Shown here piece after piece: positions 1 through 4,895 of a stretch of DNA of 7,325 nt; positions within the stretch are counted from its first letter, which is position 1, and each line of letters begins with the position of its first letter. A program made the translations under genes and the position numbers. Origin of the DNA: Akkermansiaceae bacterium. Lineage in GTDB: Bacteria; Verrucomicrobiota; Verrucomicrobiia; Verrucomicrobiales; Akkermansiaceae. Under the pieces are notes generated by a model that was given only the letters and a program-made list of their open reading frames with translations, had not been told where the DNA came from and searched no databases. The stretch lies in assembly GCA_014379305.1 (NCBI GenBank), contig JACMMB010000286.1:1-7325 (forward strand), written 5' to 3'.

Positions 1-286
1 AAGCCAGAGCGTCAACCTCTTCCTCGCCACCCCCGAGATGAAGACCCTCTCGCACATGTATCGCCGCGCCTGGGACAAGGGCCTCAAGACCACCTACTAC
101 CTCCGCACCCTCCAGGCCTCCAACATCGAAAAATCCACCATCGACGTCAAAAAGGAACAACGCGGCGTCATGGCCACCCAAACCGCCGCCACCGCCGCCG
201 GTGCCAAAACCTTCACGGCTGAGGAGAAGAACGCCTGCTCGATTGACGCCATGCTGAATGGTGGGACGTGCGAGGCTTGTCAGTAA
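1..286 (+). CDS. nrdA: Ribonucleoside-diphosphate reductase, alpha (large) subunit, C-terminal end (partial)
   Basis: This is the 3' end of a gene that begins outside the window; the frame is open from base 2 and stops with TAA at 284-286, leaving 94 residues. Class I ribonucleotide reductase converts ribonucleoside diphosphates to deoxyribonucleotides in the cytoplasm, and the alpha subunit carries the active site. Visible evidence is the conserved late-barrel segment (residues reading SHMYRRAWDKGLKTTYYLRT) followed by a low-complexity Ala/Thr linker and the C-terminal tail ending CEACQ. The Cys-x-x-Cys pair in this tail is the swinging dithiol that re-reduces the active site through thioredoxin or glutaredoxin. 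The codons are GC-rich, unlike the genes that follow, so this is likely core chromosome flanking an accessory insertion. A hairpin terminator lies 8 bases after the stop. Confidence 0.93.
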   Translation, partial: SQSVNLFLATPEMKTLSHMYRRAWDKGLKTTYYLRTLQASNIEKSTIDVKKEQRGVMATQTAATAAGAKTFTAEEKNACSIDAMLNGGTCEACQ

Positions 287-293
287 ATCAAAT

Positions 294-330
294 CTGCTGA
301 GGGACCAGCCAAGTCCCTCGGCAGTTTCTC
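294..330 (+). terminator. Intrinsic terminator of nrdA
   Basis: A 12-bp stem (294-305 pairing with 313-324, one T-G wobble) with a 7-base loop is followed by TTTCTC. It lies directly after the nrdA stop and reaches into the last bases of the convergent peptidase gene. The T tract is short, so termination may be moderate. Confidence 0.75.
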
Positions 331-844
331 ACGAACAAAGATGTCCCAAGTAAGTTAGTCGGTTGCTCATTGCTAGCCGGCTAACCTTATACTTATTGGC
401 AAGATCATCAATTTCGAAATCGGACTCCACGTCCAAGTTACCAATTGCCTTTAAGCTCTTTCTAATTTGAGAAGCTGGCATTAAAAGCTCTGCGGCAAAA
501 AGGTTCGCTTCCATTTCTTCAGCATTTGTCCCTTGGCTTGAGAGTTCGTTTCGAAACCGCTTATCAACGTATAAGGCTTCACTGGAATGTAGCATTCCGT
601 GCCCAATTTCATGCGCTATTGTAAATCTTTGGCGATTCGAGGAGTGGTTTTTATTAACGCCTATAATCACAGAGGACTTGTTTCGCATTAAGAACCCAGA
701 CATTTCCGAGTCTTCATCTACAAACCGAATTTCGTATCCAAGCCGCTTGGCGATTGTCTCGACAGGTACCGGAATCGCAGAAGGCGCATACATTTGCAGC
801 AAGTTTTCTGCTTCCTTTCGGATAAATTGTCTACGAATTCTCAT
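329..844 (-). CDS. ImmA/IrrE-family zinc metallopeptidase
   Basis: This 171-residue cytoplasmic protein has the layout of the ImmA/IrrE (COG2856) family. An N-terminal helical segment (about 5-35) is followed by a core with the zinc-binding HEIGH motif at residues 78-82. The third likely zinc ligand, Glu111, lies in the family signature EANLFAAELLMP at 111-122, and a helix-turn-helix-like tail (about 143-165) follows. Family members cleave a partner XRE-type repressor, for example ImmA on ImmR in ICEBs1, IrrE on DdrO, and CapP on CapH in CBASS loci. The ATG start overlaps the stop of the upstream repressor gene by four bases (ATGA), so the two are translationally coupled and likely made together. 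All catalytic residues are present and the length is normal. The inferred substrate is the neighbouring repressor. Confidence 0.92.
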   Translation of the reverse strand: MRIRRQFIRKEAENLLQMYAPSAIPVPVETIAKRLGYEIRFVDEDSEMSGFLMRNKSSVIIGVNKNHSSNRQRFTIAHEIGHGMLHSSEALYVDKRFRNELSSQGTNAEEMEANLFAAELLMPASQIRKSLKAIGNLDVESDFEIDDLANKYKVSRLAMSNRLTYLGHLCS

Positions 845-1164
845 GACTGAAATGCCTTCTTAATGAATGCGGCTTCTTTTTTGGTCACAGCGCTTTTCTT
901 TAACAGCACGTTTAATGCCTCTCTTTCCCCCGTCGGTTCAATCTGAACGTCAGGGAGAAGGGCGCCCGCAGCAACTCCTAGTTTATCGGCTATCTCAAAA
1001 AGAGTGTGAATCAATATTCCTTGGCGTCCTTTTTCGAGGTTCGTCACCGATGTGCGGCTCAATCCAATAGCCGATCCGAGTTCTTCTTGCGTAAACCCTT
1101 TTTTCGCTCGTTCGGCTTGGATGATCCGACCTATTTCACTGTAGAGACGGTTTTTATCAATCAT
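841..1164 (-). CDS. XRE/Cro-CI family helix-turn-helix transcriptional repressor
   Basis: This 107-residue protein has a canonical HTH_3 domain at residues about 11-70. The first helix is near IIQAERAKKGFTQEEL, the recognition helix segment is GLSRTSVTNLEKGR, and the pattern ends with the typical GVAAGALLP. A lysine-rich C-terminal tail (about 75-107) follows and could carry the peptidase cleavage site or a dimer contact. It is the first gene of a leftward pair with the ImmA-like peptidase and is transcribed divergently from the ubiquitin-like operon. Repeated TTTGT/ACAAA half-sites lie 47-79 bases upstream of its ATG, so it probably represses itself and possibly the divergent operon. No strong ribosome binding site precedes the ATG. 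The family is certain from sequence; the targets are inferred. Confidence 0.92.
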   Translation of the reverse strand: MIDKNRLYSEIGRIIQAERAKKGFTQEELGSAIGLSRTSVTNLEKGRQGILIHTLFEIADKLGVAAGALLPDVQIEPTGEREALNVLLKKSAVTKKEAAFIKKAFQS

Positions 1165-1210
1165 GGCGCGGGGGACAACTGTTCAAAAGCACTCGAAGGG
1201 AATGTCAGCA

Positions 1211-1243
1211 TCACAAACCTTTGTCAACGTTTGTTTCACAAAC
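1211..1243. promoter_or_regulatory. Candidate operator: clustered TTTGT/ACAAA half-sites in the divergent promoter region
   Basis: Two inverted repeats sit side by side: ACAAA-CC-TTTGT at 1213-1224 and GTTTGT-TTC-ACAAAC at 1229-1243 (perfect 6-bp arms). The octamer TCACAAAC also recurs as a direct repeat at 1211-1218 and 1236-1243. On the minus strand a consensus-like TTGACA (1222-1227) lies within the cluster, although no good -10 follows at standard spacing. The position just upstream of the XRE gene is typical of autorepressor operators. The assignment is inferred from symmetry and location only. Confidence 0.5.
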
Positions 1244-1507
1244 ATAGTTTTTTAATAGTTTCCCTTGTTGACTTTCGGGTCCAATTTGGTAAGTTTTCCT
1301 TGAGCAAAAAAATGACCCCAACACCGAAGTGATGGAGCCATTTTCAAGTTCAATCTCAACAAAGTCCCGGTTGGGGACGGAGTTTCGACCAGACTTATCG
1401 TGTGAGAGCTTTAAGTTTGCATCTGCCGACACTTCGTCAAGCCAAAAAGCAAGGGCATTTTGACGAACATGTACCCTAAAAATAGCGGCAGTGCCGTAAC
1501 GCAACAT
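1211..1507 (-). CDS. Uncertain 98-residue ORF in the divergent spacer
   Basis: An open frame runs leftward across the spacer, overlapping the first 39 bases of the ubiquitin-like gene on the opposite strand. Its ATG (1505-1507) is preceded by a GAAGGGGG tract at useful ribosome-binding distance, and the middle of the translation (about residues 22-68) has a protein-like composition. It ends inside the putative operator, 46 bases before the XRE gene, so it could be the first gene of that leftward operon. I recognise no domain. Against it, it overlaps regulatory DNA and the 5' end of a confident gene. It may be a remnant, an antisense coincidence, or a small real partner of the repressor pair. 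Confidence 0.25.
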   Translation of the reverse strand: MLRYGTAAIFRVHVRQNALAFWLDEVSADANLKLSHDKSGRNSVPNRDFVEIELENGSITSVLGSFFCSRKTYQIGPESQQGKLLKNYVCETNVDKGL

Positions 1508-2566
1508 AGTGCCCCCTTCAAACGGGTGGCTTCAATCAACGATCAAGGTGTCCCAATGCCAGATCGTGTAGTATCCGAGGCAATCCTACGTGCTCAAGGG
1601 TCTGTGCCCGATGACCACGTCCTCGTCGCGGACCATAACGACCAACATGACCCAATCATCCCCCCCGGTACATCCGTGGATTTGGCGGGCTGTACGGTAT
1701 TCTACTCCATCCCTAGATGTGACGCCGGAAATCCTCGGCCTCAATGCCTAGCTTCTCCAAAAATTGTGATCAGTGTGGATGATCGCTTGGAGGTGGTCAT
1801 TAAACCCGAGCAAACTGGAGATGCTATCTTCTACTTGTTCAATCTGCAGGGAGATGTAGATCTCATTCGGGATTCCGAATCGCCAGAAGATCAAATCATT
1901 GCAAAGTCAGATCTGGTTGATCTCCGACTCGGTAATGTTTTTGTGACTCGCCGTAGCCATGGATTGCGGATCATTGTGAACAAGCAGTCTTTCACGACAA
2001 ATGAAGGTGTACTCCACGAGATGACGGGCGCTCAAATCGCAGCGCTTGTTTTCCCTGGGAACGCTGCTGTGACGGTGAAAAAAATCAGTGGCAGCGACAA
2101 GATTGAGATCCCTCTGGACAAGTTGATCAAGATCCAAAACTGCGATGAATTCCGGGTTATCCGCAAGGATGTTAACGCGGGGTTTCTTCCCTACCGTCTC
2201 GAACGTGAGCTAGGAATTTTGCGGGAAGGAGGAGCGAAAATCTCTGTAGTGGAATCTCCCCATCCCGCAGTTATTTTTCACGACGTTCCATCCACACTCG
2301 GTGGTGTCGAGACGACGACTGATGTTTTGGTGATCATTCCGCCCTCTTACCCGGCCGGAATTCCCGACAATGCCTTCCTGCCTTTGGGCTCGCCCCTCCT
2401 GCAGACTGCACCAGGGTCAGCCCAAGAGATCCAGTCCCTGGGAGGACGTGAGTGGCAGAAAAAGTCGATTCACCCCTATACGAATAATAGCCGGATTCCG
2501 TGGAATCAAAATTCCCACGGTTTTCATACCTATTTTGGCGAACTCCTTTGCTGGCTCAACGCATGA
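1469..2566 (+). CDS. Poly-ubiquitin-like (three beta-grasp repeats) fused to an E2/UBC-like domain
   Basis: From the ATG at 1469 the protein has 365 residues. Three repeats resembling the bacterial Multiubiquitin domain are visible at about 17-84, 98-162 and 165-234. The first two end in V-D-L-x(5)-F (VDL at 70 and 150) and the third in a divergent version with Phe228; each has a central helix, for example VVSEAILRAQG in repeat 1 and TGAQIAALV in repeat 3. Residues about 236-365 resemble the prokaryotic E2 family E, with TDVLVIIPPSYP at 284-295, REWQKKSIH at 327-335, and later Trp345, His350 and His353. The expected role is to supply the ubiquitin-like modifier and an E2-type conjugation module to the E1 encoded next, whose ATG overlaps this stop by four bases. 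The only cysteine in the E2 part is Cys361 near the C-terminus, and there is no terminal Gly-Gly. A TTG at 1460 is an alternative start; an ATG at 1556 would cut the first repeat. Confidence 0.8.
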   Translation: MYPKNSGSAVTQHSAPFKRVASINDQGVPMPDRVVSEAILRAQGSVPDDHVLVADHNDQHDPIIPPGTSVDLAGCTVFYSIPRCDAGNPRPQCLASPKIVISVDDRLEVVIKPEQTGDAIFYLFNLQGDVDLIRDSESPEDQIIAKSDLVDLRLGNVFVTRRSHGLRIIVNKQSFTTNEGVLHEMTGAQIAALVFPGNAAVTVKKISGSDKIEIPLDKLIKIQNCDEFRVIRKDVNAGFLPYRLERELGILREGGAKISVVESPHPAVIFHDVPSTLGGVETTTDVLVIIPPSYPAGIPDNAFLPLGSPLLQTAPGSAQEIQSLGGREWQKKSIHPYTNNSRIPWNQNSHGFHTYFGELLCWLNA

Positions 2567-4146
2567 AATCTCGCCGGCGGCTGAAGCTCGCCACGGGGCG
2601 CCGCGCGCTTTTCCGTATCACGGAAAGCGCGCGGCGTGAGCTGCAAAAACTCGTGTTTCAACGCCATCCCCATCGTGAATGGGGTACGTTTTTTCGATTC
2701 GGCTTTCGTCGGACAAGTTGGGGGTTGGCAATATCCTATGTGGATGCTTTACCCCCCATTGCTGGCGACTTAGATCGCACCAGTGGAATTGTGTCCTTCC
2801 ACCCGGATTATATCGACCGGATTTTGGACGAATTGGACTCAACCCGATTGGCCATCGGCGTAATCCACTCGCACCCTCTCGGTGGAGAAGTAACCCCAAG
2901 TGGGCTCGACAACGATATGGACCACCATTTTGGAGAAGAACTGTTTCCGCCGTTTGCGCCGCAACGGCCCTATGCCAGCCTCATTGTCAACCTTGATGCT
3001 TCAGGCGAGCTTGTGTTTAGTGGACGCGTTCTGCTCGATGGGGAGTGGCTTCCGATTTCGACTCTATTTTCTGGAGGAGAACAACTTGTTAAAATTCGAA
3101 GTGATTTGAATCCCGATTTACCCCCTCCTTTTGGAGTCGATTCCGCTGAAATACTACGCCGTTGGATATCTTTAGTAGGAGACGCAAAGGCGAACTCACT
3201 ACGGAGTTCAGTAATCGGAGTAGTCGGATGTAGTGGCACAGGATCGCCTGCCGTCGAATCGCTGGCCAGGGCTCAAGTGGGCGAATTTGTACTGATTGAT
3301 CCGGACCACCTATCGATCTCAAACATCGAACGATTACATGGAAGTCGTTTGGCGGATCTTAAAGACGGAAAGAATCCCTATAAAGTTCAGCTAATGGCTC
3401 GACTGATTCGAGAGGTCAATCCGGATTGCAAACTAACGCTCATTTCAGGAAATTCGATGGATGAATTGTCCATGAATGAATTGTTGCGCTGTGACATTGT
3501 TTTGTTTTGCACAGATACAGTCCATGGCCGGGTGCACGCTGGTGATCTAGCTTCTCGATTCCTGGTGCCCGTAATCGATGTTGGAGTTCTCCCTGAAGGA
3601 AAGGATGGCAAAATGTCGTCTCAGATGATTGAAATCATGAGGCTGTCCCCTGAAGATCCCTGTGGCTTTTGTCGAGATCGAATTGACGCTTTGGAGTTGC
3701 ACCGCGAGCTGCTTTCTCCAGGCGAAATCGAACTCGCTAAAATGGAAGCAAAAGAAGCTGAAAGGCGAGGCGATCGAGGGGATACCTATTGGAAGGACAA
3801 GCTGCCGCAGCTTCCAAGCGTTGGATACTTGACCACCTGCGCCGGCTCGTTGACTGCCGGGTACGCACTTAACTGGATTCTCGGTACTGCGAAAATGCCT
3901 CATGCACATTTTCAGATGGACATAGGTCTACCCAGTTTCGGTTTCACACCGATCGAAAATGAACTGAATCCGGGATGTAGTTGTTGTCTCTTCCGTGGCC
4001 ATTCAGATCAAGGTGAATTTAGTATAACGATGCCGTCGCATTTTCAGCCCGCGTCCTTCGTGCAAGAAGCAATGGCATCCGCGCTTGATAAAAAATCCGA
4101 ACCTCGTTGGAAAAGTCTTTTCAGATGGATGGGCCTACTCAGGTAA
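2563..4146 (+). CDS. JAB/JAMM isopeptidase fused to ThiF/E1-type adenylyltransferase
   Basis: This 527-residue fusion combines the activating and removing enzymes of a ubiquitin-like system. The N-terminal JAB domain (about 15-150) has a JAMM zinc site: Glu39, His102-Ser-His104-Pro, Ser113 and Asp116. The C-terminal ThiF/E1 domain (about 215-500) has the nucleotide loop GCSGTGSP at 222-229, the LIDPD strand with Asp246, SNIER at 253-257, Lys274, and CTD at 316-318. A four-cysteine structural zinc site is formed by Cys367/Cys370 and Cys472/Cys475. It should adenylate the C-terminus of the ubiquitin-like modifier, while the JAB part would process or remove it. The ATG at 2563 overlaps the upstream stop by ATGA, so it is preferred over a GTG at 2500 lying inside the E2 coding region. 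The catalytic cysteine is not certain; Cys426 or Cys316 are candidates. The JAMM spacer is one residue longer than in AMSH. Confidence 0.9.
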   Translation: MKSRRRLKLATGRRALFRITESARRELQKLVFQRHPHREWGTFFRFGFRRTSWGLAISYVDALPPIAGDLDRTSGIVSFHPDYIDRILDELDSTRLAIGVIHSHPLGGEVTPSGLDNDMDHHFGEELFPPFAPQRPYASLIVNLDASGELVFSGRVLLDGEWLPISTLFSGGEQLVKIRSDLNPDLPPPFGVDSAEILRRWISLVGDAKANSLRSSVIGVVGCSGTGSPAVESLARAQVGEFVLIDPDHLSISNIERLHGSRLADLKDGKNPYKVQLMARLIREVNPDCKLTLISGNSMDELSMNELLRCDIVLFCTDTVHGRVHAGDLASRFLVPVIDVGVLPEGKDGKMSSQMIEIMRLSPEDPCGFCRDRIDALELHRELLSPGEIELAKMEAKEAERRGDRGDTYWKDKLPQLPSVGYLTTCAGSLTAGYALNWILGTAKMPHAHFQMDIGLPSFGFTPIENELNPGCSCCLFRGHSDQGEFSITMPSHFQPASFVQEAMASALDKKSEPRWKSLFRWMGLLR

Positions 4147-4205
4147 AAGTGCTCTTGAGAGAGGTCCCAATTCTGACTTCAAAGTGACAATTTCGACTGA
4201 TGTAT

Positions 4206-4242
4206 AAAAAAAAGGGGGAGGCCAAAAGGCCTCCCCATTTTT
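4206..4242. terminator. Strong bidirectional intrinsic terminator
   Basis: A perfect 9-bp GC-rich stem (4215-4223 with 4228-4236) with an AAAA loop is flanked by A8 on the left (4206-4213) and T5 on the right (4238-4242). It can therefore stop transcription from both directions: the rightward ubiquitin-like operon and the leftward zinc-finger ORF. It lies about 60 bases after the E1 stop. Confidence 0.92.
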
Positions 4243-4253
4243 ATCCTACGCCG

Positions 4254-4457
4254 TCATTGTTGGCCGGGCATTTGCTCGCAAACGAGCAAATGACTGACCA
4301 CCTTACTCTCAAGTTCATCTTCCGCCCAAGGGTCACAATGCGCTCTTGAGGGTGAGGTGAACCACTTTCCGCAGTTCGGACATTTCACAGCCCTGTCCCA
4401 GGCATCTAGTTCGACATCCCACTTATTTTGGATGTCTATGTTATGTTTTTTTAACAT
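4254..4457 (-). CDS. Small zinc-finger-like protein of unknown function
   Basis: This is a 67-residue ORF from the ATG at 4457. It contains CPNC at residues 26-29 and His56-x3-Cys60, a C2HC-like zinc finger layout, with an extra His40-Cys41 pair between them. The rest is acidic and tryptophan-rich (Trp13, 20, 32, 44), which reads like a genuine small protein rather than a shadow. The frame is open ten codons further upstream, but those codons lie inside the tRNA-like sequence and give the WVRVPHSAS string that tRNA T arms produce when translated, so the inner ATG is preferred. That ATG starts only three bases after the tRNA 3' end, leaving essentially no leader if the tRNA is cut out. The gene converges on the ubiquitin-like operon's terminator. 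The function is unknown; a nucleic-acid-binding or protein-adaptor role is a guess. Confidence 0.6.
   Translation of the reverse strand: MLKKHNIDIQNKWDVELDAWDRAVKCPNCGKWFTSPSRAHCDPWAEDELESKVVSHLLVCEQMPGQQ
4269..4292. repeat. Perfect 10-bp palindrome inside the 3' end of the zinc-finger ORF
   Basis: CATTTGCTCG (4269-4278) is followed by a CAAA loop and its exact reverse complement (4283-4292). It encodes the HLLVCEQM segment and lies about 30 bases from the bidirectional terminator. It may be an RNA hairpin that protects the mRNA 3' end; no T tract follows, so it is not a terminator by itself. Confidence 0.6.
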
Positions 4458-4461
4458 AGAC
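4434..4461. repeat. Perfect 10-bp inverted repeat abutting the tRNA-like 3' end
   Basis: GTCTATGTTA (4434-4443) and TAACATAGAC (4452-4461) form a perfect 10-bp stem with an 8-base T-rich loop. On the leftward transcript it begins at the tRNA discriminator base and contains the ATG of the zinc-finger ORF, so folding could affect tRNA 3' processing or translation start. No terminator-like T run follows the stem. Confidence 0.6.
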
Positions 4462-4541
4462 GCGGAATGTGGGACTCGAACCCACACCTTTTCCTTTCCG
4501 TCGAGCGAGAAGGAGATGCTCTGACCTCAGAGCTTTTCCAC
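4461..4541 (-). tRNA. tRNA-like gene with an aberrant, enlarged anticodon arm
   Basis: Read leftward, the sequence has a perfect T arm, GTGGG-TTCGAGT-CCCAC, the 3' acceptor strand ATTCCGC and a G discriminator. A D arm GCTC-TGAGGTCA-GAGC followed by A is also present. The 5' acceptor strand GTGGAAA pairs except for one T-G wobble and an A-A mismatch next to the T stem. The anticodon arm does not fold normally: TCTCC should meet GGAGA after a 7-base loop, but the best helix is TCCTT/AAGGA around a 13-base loop. Total length is 81 bases, about six more than a matching class I tRNA, with no long variable-arm stem. No CCA is encoded. A consensus promoter lies upstream. I cannot assign an anticodon safely. 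It could be a pseudo-tRNA, a tRNA altered by insertion, or a functional tRNA-like RNA. Confidence 0.5.
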
Positions 4542-4574
4542 AGCAAAGACCGCTAATAATCTATTGCGGTCAAT

Positions 4575-4602
4575 AGAATAACAGAATCTTGGTATTTGTC
4601 AA
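4575..4602 (-). promoter_or_regulatory. Sigma-70-type promoter for the tRNA-like transcript
   Basis: Leftward, a consensus -35 TTGACA (4597-4602) and a -10 TATTCT (4575-4580) are separated by 16 bases. Transcription would start near 4568, roughly 25 bases before the tRNA-like 5' end. A 7-bp inverted repeat (4560-4577, loop CGGT) overlaps the predicted start and could be a processing hairpin or operator. Confidence 0.6.
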
Positions 4603-4895
4603 GATCCCTTTACCAGTCGAGGGGCTAATGAGCGCCTTCCGTTGTCGCGGAGGCCGAGACGGATTCCTCCGCGCACGTGACGAGAGCCGGAAAATCCAGG
4701 AGCCGCCGAAGGTGCTTTGCAGCGTTTGGGTATCGGTGATGTCCGGATTCATGGCGACGGCGGCGAGGCCGGAGGGGAGTTCCTGAGAGACCGCCTAGAG
4801 TGCTGGGAGTAATTTATCTTCGCCATGATTCCTGCAAGCAACATTCTCTCGTATACGGGCTTTCACAAGGACCTCGACTTCTCCAAGTTTCCTGA
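4603..4895. other. Non-coding stretch with a GC-rich inverted repeat
   Basis: I see no convincing gene in these 293 bases. A perfect 8-bp inverted repeat, CGCGGAGG (4646-4653) and CCTCCGCG (4666-4673), sits in a GC-rich block running to about 4790 that could be an interspersed intergenic repeat. The remainder, 4790-4895, is presumably the leader of the GIY-YIG gene; no clear promoter or ribosome binding site is visible. A 54-codon frame from 4825 looks unlike a protein. Confidence 0.4.

Noticed and set aside
1006..1332. 108-residue rightward ORF over the XRE gene and spacer
   Set aside because: It is antisense to a confident HTH gene and its translation has no coherent domain.
1556..1558. 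Internal ATG with an AAGGTG-like ribosome binding site in the Ubl-E2 gene
   Set aside because: It would remove the first strand of the first ubiquitin-like repeat (around INDQGV), which aligns well with the other repeats' family pattern.
2500..2562. GTG start for the JAB-E1 gene
   Set aside because: It lies within the E2 coding region, while the ATG at 2563 gives the classical ATGA overlap and still leaves the JAB domain whole.
4254..4487. 77-residue version of the zinc-finger ORF starting inside the tRNA-like gene
   Set aside because: Its first ten residues are a translated tRNA T arm; the inner ATG at 4457 is a better start.
4570..4786. Short ORFs on both strands of the GC-rich block
   Set aside because: Compositionally arbitrary translations, overlapping a promoter and an inverted repeat; more likely non-coding.
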